From the NCBI GenBank assembly GCA_907163345.1, contig CAJQUN010000396.1, positions 461,699 to 525,698 on the forward strand: 64,000 nt of DNA, read 5' to 3'. A program made the position numbers and the translations under genes. Below the pieces are notes generated by a model, which made no database searches, was not told the DNA's origin, and worked only from the letters and a program-made list of their open reading frames with translations. This document shows, one piece after another, positions 1-10,104 of the stretch; positions within the stretch are counted from its first letter, which is position 1, and every line of letters begins with the position of its first letter. Source of the stretch: Haberlea rhodopensis (taxonomy: Eukaryota; Streptophyta; Magnoliopsida; Lamiales; Gesneriaceae).

Positions 1-51
1 TTGTTTACCACAAAATATTACTGTTTATATTGTTTTACATGGTATCAGAGC
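1..51 (+). mobile_element. LTR retrotransposon relic: LTR end plus primer binding site
   Basis: The first 39 bases end in TTTTACA, a typical LTR terminus. They are followed directly by TGGTATCAGAGC (40-51), the standard plant initiator tRNA-Met primer binding site. No coding sequence follows, and the hAT element at 154 begins 100 bp later. Most of the element must lie outside the window or be deleted. Confidence 0.45.
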
Positions 52-153
52 GGGTTTGAATTAATTAATGAATAATGTGATAGACGTAATAAATTTGTAT
101 ATTTATGTAATATTACGACAAATGCAATATGGAAGTTAAATAATTCTTTTATC

Positions 154-600
154 TAGGGATGGCAATGGGACGGGTTCAGACCCGGACCCGGACCCGCATT
201 GAACCCGCCCCGCCGGAGCGGGTCTGGACCCGCTTCAACCGAGTTTGGAAGCGGGGCAGGGCGGGTCCTGGGATTGACTGAACCCGCCCCGGACCAGCCC
301 TGCAATACATTTTTAATTTTTTTTTAAAAAATATGATATTGATTATACATTTTACTTTTTTAATTGAACAATAAAGTGTCATTATTTAATTTTATATCAA
401 AATTCATGTGCTCATGTTAAAGAAATTGGACATTTTGAAGGAAATAAGAGCAAATTAATAAATATTTAGTAGTTTAAAGATAGTTTTTCAATGCTTATTA
501 TAAATATTTACTAAGCGGGGCGGGTCTGAGTTTTATGTGTAGCGGGGCGGGTCCTGGGATTGGCCAAACCCATCATATTCCCGACCCGTTGTCATTCCTA
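154..600. mobile_element. Non-autonomous hAT element (MITE), family with TAGGGATGGCAA ends
   Basis: Terminal inverted repeats TAGGGATGGCAATGGG (left) and the complement TAGGAATGACAACGGG (right) bound a 447-bp element. A perfect 8-bp target duplication CTTTTATC lies at 146-153 and 601-608. The 8-bp duplication and TAGGG-type end are hAT superfamily characters. The ends are rich in ACCCG/CGGGT runs and the middle is AT-rich. There is no transposase; the minus-strand reading frame across the left end is incidental. Confidence 0.88.
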
Positions 601-604
601 CTTT

Positions 605-784
605 TATCTAATGCTTTTAGTGAATATTAAATTTACAAATCCATCTTAATATATCAAAAATTGTTTATTTATATATAAATATACACACACGTTTATATCT
701 AATGCTTTTAGTGAATATTAAATTTACAAATCCATCTTAATATATCAAAAATTGTTTATTTATATATAAATATACACACACGTT
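605..784. repeat. 91-bp tandem duplication
   Basis: Two essentially identical 91-bp units, 605-695 and 696-784, each run from ATCTAATGCTTTTAG to ATACACACACGTT. The duplication begins beside the hAT target duplication at 601-608. It may reflect repair near the insertion site, but this is inference. Confidence 0.85.
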
Positions 785-876
785 ATGTAGATGGTGTGAT
801 TGGCCAACCACCAATTCAAAACTAATAAAGAGTAATTGCCACTCATGAGCTATGGCCCGTAAGCATCCATCCAATC

Positions 877-1129
877 TAGTGTTTTCAAAATCGGACCAGA
901 CATAAATCTGGTGCCCTTACTGGTTACAGGTTCGATCGGTTCAACCGATGGAACCATTGATTCAACCGGTTATGACATCAGCATTATGTGATATATATTT
1001 TAAGTTTTGTAAAATATATATACCATATATTTTACTATAGTTTCAAGTTGTTCACAATAAAAAAATATCGTTACACCAACATAACATCTCAAACTTCAAA
1101 AATCAGATAAAATGAAATGCCTAACATAA

Positions 1130-1160
<31 letters not shown>

Positions 1161-1643
1161 CATCTAAAAAACAATAAATAATGCCAAAAAAGATCAATAT
1201 CCCAAAATTATAATAAAACATTTAAAATATTATGAAATTATTCACATATATTTTAATTTACGAGAAACTAAGCATGTTTATATATAATATACAAGACACG
1301 TTTATTGAATTATATGAAATTTTTGATAAAAACATGCATAAATTATTATTTGTAATAATTTCAATAACAATAAGTTATATATAATATATTTAGTTTTACA
1401 AATTTGATTTATAATTTTAAAAAAATAAAAAGAATTAAAATTTTAAAAAGGAAAGAAAAATGAGGAACATACTGGTTCAACCAGTCAACCGATTCACTGG
1501 TTGAATCGATTTTTTACCTGTTTAATCCGTTTCCCACTGATTTTTTATCAGGGTGGTTTTGAACGGTCAATCGGACCGGATCAAGCACTAGTTACAGGTT
1601 AAACCGATTGAACCTGTCGATTCGGATCGATTTTCAAAACACT
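877..1643. mobile_element. Non-autonomous DNA transposon, Mutator-like by TSD length
   Basis: Ends AGTGTTTTCAAAATC and, inverted, AGTGTTTTGAAAATC bound about 767 bp. They are flanked by the 9-bp direct repeat CATCCAATC at 868-876 and 1644-1652. A 9-bp duplication points to Mutator-like elements. Sub-terminal regions repeat AACCG/CGGTT motifs and the core is AT-rich, with a short ATA microsatellite near 1130-1157. No coding capacity. Confidence 0.7.
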
Positions 1644-1652
1644 CATCCAATC

Positions 1653-2085
1653 CATACATTTTCCTTTCCCCACTTATTCGTCTAACTATTGTATCCTCTT
1701 CCGTTTGTATAATAAATAATATATTAATTAAAACTATAAAAAGGTTCCCAATAAATCATTGATGCACTGTTACAGTTGACATAGATTTAGTTTATTCCTT
1801 ACTGAACCTTATTTTCTTTAAATTATACAAATAGAACTCCAAATTATGTGTGGACAAATATTTTTCTACTTAAAAGAATTGACCGACGGCGACGCATCAT
1901 TGTAATGAATACATGCCAATCGGTTATATATGTAAAAATAAAAAATCTAGTACTAAATGGAACTCAAAATTTATATTCACTAAATTAAATTAAGTATTAT
2001 TACCAAAGGAACTGAATTATAAGATAAATGATTGAACATTGTATAGTTCCAGGGAAATTCTTTGGTTTACCGGATCTGATATACA
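1653..2085. other. AT-rich intergenic sequence, nothing recognised
   Basis: No open frame, RNA gene or repeat boundary could be supported here. Confidence 0.5.
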
Positions 2086-2119
2086 TCTACACATATACAA
2101 ATTACAACCTATATATAAG

Positions 2120-3395
2120 TGTGGTAATGTGTACTGTTCGGATGAACAGTAGCACAGTACCACACAGTACATATTTATAATTATTTTTTTATTTTTATTT
2201 TAATCTACTCGTGTTATTAATCATTTAAAATTGAATTTTACAGTAAATTTATCATACATTCTACATTCATCATAATAATTATACGCCAAAAAATATATAT
2301 AGAATATTTGAAGTATTTTAGATTGTAGCAACAGTGTCATGGAGTTGATGAAGTTTGATGAGAGTTAAAAATTATAAAATTTGAATATGTTTAGTTTTCA
2401 GTTTTGAACTGGAAATTTGACAAGTGAAAACTAAACATATTTATTAGTTTTGAATTAGTACCTCACTGAAATGAAAGAATAATTTTTTTAAAGATAAATG
2501 TCATTTTTTTCTAAAAAAATATATTAAAAGATATATCTCAATATCAAAAAAATAAAGGATAGGAGTATAACTAGAAAATTTGGTAATATTTATGTGATCC
2601 TTATTAATTTTTTTAAAAAAATATAAAATTATATCAGTCTATAATATCATGAAATGTTTTGATTAACTTAAAAGTGATTAATTTTTTCCAATAATAATAT
2701 TTTACTGTTTTATATGAGCTATTATTGGTAAGAAAATATTTGTAGTGCATTTATTTTATATTATTGAATTATACAAAAAAAAATATAAATTGAAGGAAGA
2801 TAAGAAAACAATCACAAAAAGGTATATACAACCTATATATAAATATGGTACTGTGCTACTGTTCGGGATCATTGAAATGAAAGAATGAAAGAATGAAAGA
2901 ATAAGAAGATAAATGTCATTTAAAAAAAAGATATATCACAAAATCAAAAAATAAAAAATAAAGGACAGGAGTATAATTAGAAAATTCCGTAATATTTATG
3001 TGATCGTTATTATTTTTTAAAAAAAATATTGAAATTGTGTCTCTTTTGCAGTCTATAATATCATGAAATGTTTTGATTAAACTTAACTGATTAATTTTTT
3101 TATAAATTTATTAACCAATAATAATATTTTACTGTTTCATATGAGCTATCATTGGTAAAAAATATAAGATTTACTATTATAGTGAATTTATTTTATATTA
3201 CTATATACAAAAAATATTTTTGAAATTGAAGGAAGATAAGAAAAACAATTACAAAAAAGTATATACACCCTAAATATAAATGTGGTAGTGTGTATTGTTC
3301 GGATGAATGGTAGCACAGTACCACACAATATAATTACAACCTATATATAAGTGTGTACTGTTCGGATGAACAGTGGACAGTACCACACGGTAGAA
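2120..3395. repeat. Two diverged ~430-bp tandem units with TGTTCGGATGAACA modules
   Basis: Blocks at about 2467-2870 and 2872-3303 are clearly homologous, e.g. both contain GTCTATAATATCATGAAATG and GAAATTGAAGGAAGATAAGA-like segments. The inverted-repeat module ACTGTTCGGATGAACAGT, with partners such as CAGTACCACAC, recurs near 2138, 2855, 3295 and 3358, beside ACCTATATATAAGTGTGG-like stretches. These look like reiterated Helitron 5'-end sequence. Confidence 0.6.
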
Positions 3396-3479
3396 TTCAT
3401 GTTTTTGAATTTTTTCCCCTGCACTTTGGCACACATTTTTTTGGCTTTGGCTATTTGTTGGGTATTAGCCCTACTTTGA

Positions 3480-3745
3480 AATTTGTATTGGGCTTTGGTT
3501 ATTAAATTTATGGGCTCGTTTTTTGTTTTCGGACCATCTGTTATTTATTGTTTCACGGCCCAATAGTACAACAAGTTTTATTTATTGTTGGCCTGCATTG
3601 TTACCCGGCCTATTAAGCCAATTTGAGTATTTGATTTCTTCTTATGGTGTGTGATGTGTCAGTACAAGCCTCCATCATTTCATTCATCACCTCTTTATTC
3701 TCATTTCACTCACCGACTCTCTTCTCCCTCTTCTCTCTACGATTT
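3480..3745 (+). promoter_or_regulatory. Promoter/5'-leader-like segment, probably captured
   Basis: TGGGCT occurs at 3489-3494 and 3511-3516 and GGCCCA at 3557-3562. These are site-II type motifs common in promoters of plant growth and ribosomal-protein genes. A pyrimidine-rich leader-like stretch (CTCTCTTCTCCCTCTTCTC, about 3717-3735) follows. No convincing coding sequence lies downstream: the frames at 3651-3881 and 3939-4331 resemble nothing I know. I read this as a captured gene front end inside the Helitron. Confidence 0.35.
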
Positions 3746-5192
3746 GATTGTGTGTTTGATGGTGCACGTCAATCGGCCAATGGTTTATCTTCTTTCCCGA
3801 GTTGATTTAGGTTTTTGTGGTTGTCCTCAAAATGATATATGTAGTCGTACTGGAGATGGATTATTGGTGTTAATATCATAAGATTATTTTATGATTGCAT
3901 GTGTTTATGTAGGATACATATGAAATCTGTGGGATTCAGTGGTAAACCATGTCTTCGTCCATGGTTTTCGTCCTTTGTGGTTTGCTTTTCGTACTTTATA
4001 TATATTGTTTGGTGGTTTTTTGCAATATGTAGCAAATGAATTACCTTTCACATTTGAGTTTCTTTTCATCTTCACTTTCGCTCGTGCTTTCTGTGTTCTA
4101 GGTTTGTTTCTTTTCTTGCTTTTCTATTTCTCCATTTATCGGCGCCTGGTATTTTGTTTACATCTTGATGTTCTCCATGTTTTCCGTTCAGACTTTTTGG
4201 GATCTAAGTTTTTTAGTATGTTTGGTGTCTGGGTGTGTAGCATGCCATATATTTTCGAAACCTTAAATGATTTTTTAAAATGGTTATGGGGCTTTTATGG
4301 AAAAATGGAGGTTTGTAATTTCCAGATTTGACAGTGGATGGTTCGATGGTTTTGTTGATTTAATCAACTGGTCGTGCTATGCTTTCTAACACTTTGTTTT
4401 GCAATGATTAATCTATTTCTTGACATATGTTGATTTTTGTGACCAATTCCTAAAAGAAATTGACAGAAGCTATATTTTTTTTATTGGGGAAATAACACTT
4501 TATTGAACAAAAAAATGAGCTTTTTAACTCTTTGTTTCTGTGATGCCCCGAAATTAATTGATGGCAATCTGAATATTAATAATGCTTATATGATGATTTA
4601 TTACGATGATTAAGATATGTGTGGGAAATGAAGAAGTAACATGATTTAAGGATGTTAATTTTAATTATGAGGATGATATGGGTTTAATGAAGTCGGTTGC
4701 ATTTTGTAAATGCTTATCATGTTGATGTATTTTATATACATCATGTTATTATTGGGGTACAAGTTAAATGTAAGAATTAAAGACTTAACCCACCACTTTT
4801 ACCTCACCTCACTTTTACACTTAAATCCCCAAAATCACTTTCCCAAAACCCTCTTCCCCTTATTTTCGATTTTTGACCTAAAGGTGGGAAGAAATCCTTG
4901 TAAAAGCTTTGTTCTTGCACTTCTTGGTAAGATTTAGTGCCTATGATGTTTATATATCACTTATTGATGTTCTTGAAGTGTTGATTGAGTTTTGGAAGGG
5001 TTTAAAAAGGGTTTTAAAATGGGTTTGTTTGGGTTAGTGTGATTCTTGGTGGGATGTTGGATTTTTAGTGGTTTTATGTTGTGTGTTGAAGGTTTTGAGT
5101 GTTTTAATGTTTATGAGTTGTTGGTATAAATGAGGGTTGAGGTTGGTGAGGTTTAAATGTGCAAAAATGGAGTTTTTCGTGGCACAGAGGCT

Positions 5193-5402
5193 GGCGATCG
5201 ATCGCCCGTTTTTGGCGATCGATCGCGAGCATGCATTAGGCTCCAGAAGCCTTTGGCGATCGATCGCCACTCTTGGGCGATCGATCGGTGACGATGGCGA
5301 TCGATCGCGCCAAGTATGGCGATCGATCGCCGAAGAAGGAAAAATTTCACCCCCGTCCAGTGTGCTCTCGCGATCGATCGCGCCTGGGCGGCGATCGATC
5401 GC
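5193..5402. repeat. Array of eight GCGATCGATCGC palindromes with 21-bp phasing
   Basis: The core GCGATCGATCGC starts at 5194, 5215, 5256, 5277 (one end base changed), 5297, 5319, 5370 and 5391, giving spacings of 21, 41, 21, 20, 22, 51 and 21 bp. Several copies extend to the perfect 14-bp palindrome GGCGATCGATCGCC. Adjacent copies are separated by 7-bp unrelated spacers. The array is preserved in the 3' LTR from 21546, with CpG-to-TpG type changes. Confidence 0.95.
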
Positions 5403-5822
5403 GAGATGTAAAAAAATGGGTATTTGGATTTTTTGTGGGATTTTTGAATATTGGACTATGATTAGCTTCTCATATTGAATTGTATGGTTGTGTAGAACCA
5501 TCCCAAGGACCCACGACTTCAAGAAGATAAAGTACTACGATTTCACCACATTTTGAAAAGGTACGTAAGAAACGTACGGGCATCAAACGGTAACATATTC
5601 CTAAACTACGACTTTGCATTAATTGCATAAGTATTTATGGTGATGATTATGAAGAATAAGTTTATGATTATGATGTTATGATGACAATTATGATAAGATG
5701 ATGATGTTTGAAATGATGATGCTTATAAGATGATGACGCATGTTTAACTATGCTACTTAGAATGGTTGAATGTCCGGTGACTATTATGGGCAAGCGAGGA
5801 AGGTCTTGCCGCTCACATAACT

Positions 5823-6030
5823 GAGCGATGGGGTACATCCGCTATCAAGGTGTAGCGATGGGTATCATCCGCTGAGCGATGGGGTACATCCGCTATCAAG
5901 GTGTAGCGATGGGTATCATCCGCTGGATAAGAGATACATCCGCTATCAAGGCGTAGCGATGGGTATCATACGATGAGTTATGTCGAGCGAGGGGGCCAAT
6001 TGTGCCGCTGTCATAATAGAACCTGGATAG
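5823..6030 (+). repeat. 51-bp tandem repeat of AGCG..CGCT hairpin modules in the Tekay LTR
   Basis: Units at 5823, 5874 and about 5925 each contain two small inverted repeats: AGCGATGGGGTACATCCGCT and AGCGATGGGTATCATCCGCT. Related modules flank the array (AGCGAGGAAGGTCTTGCCGCT upstream; AGCGAGGGGGCC..GCCGCT downstream). The same modules occur in the LARD interior at about 11085-11365. Confidence 0.85.
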
Positions 6031-6512
6031 TCCCATTTCTAATTAACATGGATTGTTGTGAGCTTATATACGAAATATGATGTTAATCATTCATGCCTTG
6101 AACTAATGATGATATGCGTAATTATGACACAGGGACAACCAAGGAAGGATAGTACTATTAAACAGGAAGTATATGTTAATTATTTCCATGCATTATTTCT
6201 ATGCCAGTGACTCATGATGTTAAGTAACGATGTACATGCTCACGATGGGTTGTTCCTGTAGGTACACTTTTGGATCGAGACTAAGGGTCGGGTTGAGATG
6301 GTGAGCTAAGGAGCATAAGAAGATAGATACAGGATTTTTGTTAGCCTTAACATTCATTTTGGAGAATGTAATTAACTAACTATTGAAGTTTCATTTTGGC
6401 CTGTAATTACATTGAGCTCACATAACAACCGGAACTCTAAGGTGTCTCTAATACATGTTTAGTTCATAATACGCTATTAACATGATGTTAAGGTAGGAAG
6501 ACCTTACATTAG

Positions 6513-6525
6513 TGGTATCAGAGCA
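6513..6525 (+). other. Primer binding site (tRNA-Met), Tekay
   Basis: TGGTATCAGAGCA lies 4 bases after the 5' LTR end. It is complementary to the 3' end of plant initiator tRNA-Met. The surrounding TTAGTGGTATCAGAGCAGTG is identical in the LARD. Confidence 0.9.
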
Positions 6526-6705
6526 GTGGTTAGATAACCCGGGGATGAGTGAAGGGTAGCCTTAGCAGTAGGTTGGCTAGGCGCTTACTTTTGACATATT
6601 ATGTTGCACATGAAGTATATGGGTGTTATGATAACATGTTATGGCTTTCTAACGATGTTTATATGAACTGCTTTTGGATCTTGTTGTTAACCCTTGTGTT
6701 GCAGT

Positions 6706-7118
6706 ATGGCAGCAAATATCGACATTGGTGATGCGGTAAGTGTGAACGCTAGTGCGGGGCGCACGAATCCCCTACCCCCGCCAGCCTTAGGCGAAGAGCC
6801 GTCCGAGCAACAGTTATTGCCGGGAGAGTTGAGTTTGACTCAGTTTCTAGCGTATCGGCCCCTGACTTTTGAAGGGACTGAAACAGGGGAGCGAGCCGAG
6901 GAATGGCTAGAAAGGATAGAACAAATATTTGTGGCAGCCCCGTGTGCAAAGACGGCATGGATAAGGCTAGCAGAGTTCCAATTAGCCAAGAAAACACTGA
7001 TGTGGTGGAGGACCACCGTGATTGAACAGGAAGCACAGGGTCAAGAGGTAAACTGGAAGCTGTTTAGAGCTAGATTCCTGGCCCGATACTTTTCAGCGGC
7101 TGCACGTCAAGCTAAAGA
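6706..7118 (+). pseudogene. gag: Tekay gag, N-terminal part (cut by the LARD insertion)
   Basis: ATG at 6706 starts a protein beginning MAANIDIGDAVS. It contains the Ty3/gypsy capsid region, including FLAYRPLTFEGTETGERAEE and WLERIEQIFV followed by WWRTTV and FRARFLARYF, typical of Retrotrans_gag. After 413 coding nucleotides it is interrupted by the LARD. The frame resumes correctly at 16745 once the element and one target duplication are discounted, so gag was open when the LARD inserted. Gag would form the virus-like particle that packages element RNA. The ATG was chosen because it opens the frame about 190 bp downstream of the PBS and gives the usual start distance to the capsid region. 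Confidence 0.9.
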
Positions 7119-10104
7119 TGTGATGTCCAGATTATTATTAATCATTTGTTGGACTAAATATGATTTGAATTTTATTGATAATTAATTTTAGAATTAATTA
7201 GAAGTGGAATTGACCAAGTGAAGGTCAACTGGCAAATTAATCGGATCCTAAAATATTTTGAGATTGTAAAATATACTCCGATAATATTTTAGAGATAAAT
7301 TAATTAAAATGAAGAACTTAAGTTTTGGGTTTTTGGGGTGTGTATAAATCCCAATCATTGTCTAAAAATAATTTATCAGTGCACCGGTGACACTTCGATG
7401 TACAAAACCGGGTTAGGATACAAAAAAATAAATATGTTATGTTGGCATTTTCGGACACACATTAAAAGGTGTAAAATCGCGCACAGAAATCCCGAACCCC
7501 TTCTCCTCCCGCGCGATACCTGACCCCTCGCCACTAAACCGCCGCGCCCGCCGCCGTCCGAGCTCCTTCCGGCGCGTCCGAACCGCCGCCGCCTTCGTAT
7601 CTCCCAGGCGCTTCTTTCCATACCAATATCGTGAAGTTTCGTCGCCGATCGCGTCCGGATCTTGCAAGAAAGTGCGCGGTTCAAAATCACGATTTCGTCC
7701 GATTTTGGAGCGATTTTCTTCCGATTGTTTTGTGGGTAATTCTCGTCGTCCCTTAGTCGTTATTCCCCTGAAATCCCACGAATTTTTGATGAACTTTGGT
7801 TCGATTTTGATGGCATTTTTGGTAGGGTTGCTCGAGTGTGTGCAGTGTGTGCAGCAGTGTGTGTGCGTGTGTGTGTTTCTGCGTGTGGGTGTGTGTCCAG
7901 CATGTGTTTGTGGATGAAGATGGTGTGTATGTGTGTTCCAACATGTATTGGTATAGGTACAAGGCTTCTATATATGTTGTGCCTTGTGGTTGGATGATGT
8001 TTTGTTCATGTAAAAGGTTAACTTAAATTAGTGTAATGGGTTAAGGCGGTTATGTGACGATAAATTGAGTATGAACAATTGGGAATTGGATAGCATGAAA
8101 ATGTTATTAATTGTAGGGATTTAATCATAACTCACATTATTGAACGGATAATTGTTGAAAATGAATTGGTGATTAAATGTCGTGACTTAGAGTCATTGTT
8201 GTTAAAAGGTGAAGACTAGATTCATGCTAGTATGTGTTGGCATGGAATAGAGTTATGTTGATTATTTATGCTCAAGTGGATAGCATGACATGTATTAATG
8301 ATTTATGTCACTTTATTGAATTACCACCCTTAGTAGTGAGTTCTAAATCAAGAATTATGGAACCAATGCATCTTTAAATTGTTAAAGTTGAATTTAATCA
8401 ATAAATGACTTTGTGTTGGGATTAAGGGAATTGGATTAAAGGGATAGAATCTCTTATCTACATGGATCCCTTCTTTCGTGTCTTGGTTTGAATCACCTCG
8501 GTGTGAGTTTGAATAATTGTGGAACGTGTTAATTGGCTTAATTGGATTGTTTAGTTAGACACCAGTTGGATATTATTATTAGACATACACCCTTGCACTT
8601 TCTTCCCTCTGTTGAACTTGCGTGTCTAGTGAACTACTATGTGAGTTTGGCGTGATCTTGCACGTATGGGTGTGTGTATCCCGCATCATGTGTGTGATGT
8701 AGCGGGTGATGGGAGATGATGGGGTTTTGCATTACCAATGTGATATCATGATTCATGTGAGGATGTGTGCATCCAAAGTATTGATTATGATTTGATTCAT
8801 AATATTGAGTTATTGATTTGTGATATAGAAATGAAAGTAAGAACTATTTGATGGATGTTCATTGCTCGGATTATGAGCTAATATTGAATTGATGTTCGAT
8901 ATAGACTCTACAGGAGACTTCGGACGTTGATGATAGCTTATTCATGTTGTCTACTATAAGGTACGTGGTGACGTACGAGCAGGTATATCTAGTATCTATA
9001 CATTCATGTATACATGCAATTTTGAATATGATGATTCAGGTATGTGTTTGACTTTAATAATTGAGCTCCATATATGAGTTATGGGGGACACGTAGTGGTA
9101 CGTGATCCAATGTTACTTGTTGAGTAGTGATGCCGTGGGCATGAACGATATGAGAAAATATCGAGAACGAGATAGTGGGATAACCAGGGTTACATTGGGA
9201 TAGCCAGGTTTACATGATGTTGAATTATTTATGTTGAGCATAAATGATGCATTGTTGTTGTATTGAATTCATAATGTTGTTGGATATCATATTTTTGATG
9301 ATAATACTGAACTTGACATTATGAAAGTCCGTGAGTTTGAAACAGGAACAGTGTGTGGAAGCTATACAGATTCGAAATTGTACAGGGAGTATATTTTATG
9401 AGTTTTGAATAATCTAAATTGTTGCATTATGATTTCATATGTTGATTTGTGATCGAATATTGAGTTGGAGTGTGCTCACCCTGTGTGGGGGCTGTTTCTG
9501 TTGAAACAGGTACAACAGGTACGATGCTGCTTTGGCGTGCTAGGCTCGCACCTTGTTGGATGATGCTTCCAGGAGCATAGTATGAGATTGAGCCGATATA
9601 CGAGGTTGAGCGGTTGGTATTTATACTAACTATGCATCCGGATGAATATCCGTTATTCGTTGCTCTTCTGTGAGCACTTGTATGTGTATATGGACTGTAT
9701 AAGGGTGTTGAAACCCACTTTCGTTGTCTTATTAGTGTAGTGACTTCCCTGGCCGGGAATTTACTTGTGTTTCTATATTCTGTTTAATATTGCGTTGTCC
9801 CTGGTCGGGAATTATATTATGTGATGAGTTTTATTTCCGGATAGCCTAGTTTATGGGGAGACTCTGCCCAAATTTTTATAAAAACCCACAATGCAAAAGT
9901 GGTATGATGGGGATGATATTGGGTGAAACCCCTGAGTCTATTTGTTGGCAAAGATGAACATATTATGTTGAGCATTTGTTTGTGTCTTGGGATGATGGGA
10001 AATAAGTAATGATTCGTTTTAAAGAATGAAAAGAAAATGAAAAATTTATACACATACGACGTCATAAATGAACTAATGACGAGTTTAAGTGTTGGGGCCT
10101 TACA
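7119..10104 (+). repeat. LARD 5' LTR
   Basis: Unusually long LTR. It contains a strongly GC/CpG-rich block (about 7470-7680), then a TG-rich microsatellite-like tract (about 7828-7900), then AT-rich sequence. Reading frames over these parts, such as 7376-7690 on the minus strand, recur in the 3' LTR only because the LTRs are copies. They show no recognisable domain. Confidence 0.95.

Larger units (their letters stand above)
4539..6508 (+). repeat. Tekay 5' LTR
   Basis: It begins TGTGATGCCCC and ends GAAGACCTTACA. It holds the palindrome array at 5193-5402, hairpin modules with a 51-bp tandem repeat at 5823-5975, and a run rich in GATGATG. It ends immediately before the PBS. Confidence 0.95.

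Noticed and set aside
3939..4331. 130-residue plus-strand open frame
   Set aside because: Phe/Leu-rich translation of T-rich DNA, no recognisable domain, inside the putative Helitron next to leader-like sequence.
5034..5522. Overlapping open frames on both strands with AIDR/RSIA repeats
   Set aside because: They are produced by the palindromic GCGATCGATCGC array, which reads open in several frames on both strands. No known domain, and they lie within an LTR.
7376..8026. Several open frames in the LARD LTR, repeated at 14007-14657
   Set aside because: They recur only because the two LTRs are copies. They arise from GC-rich and TG-repeat composition, overlap on both strands and have no domain.
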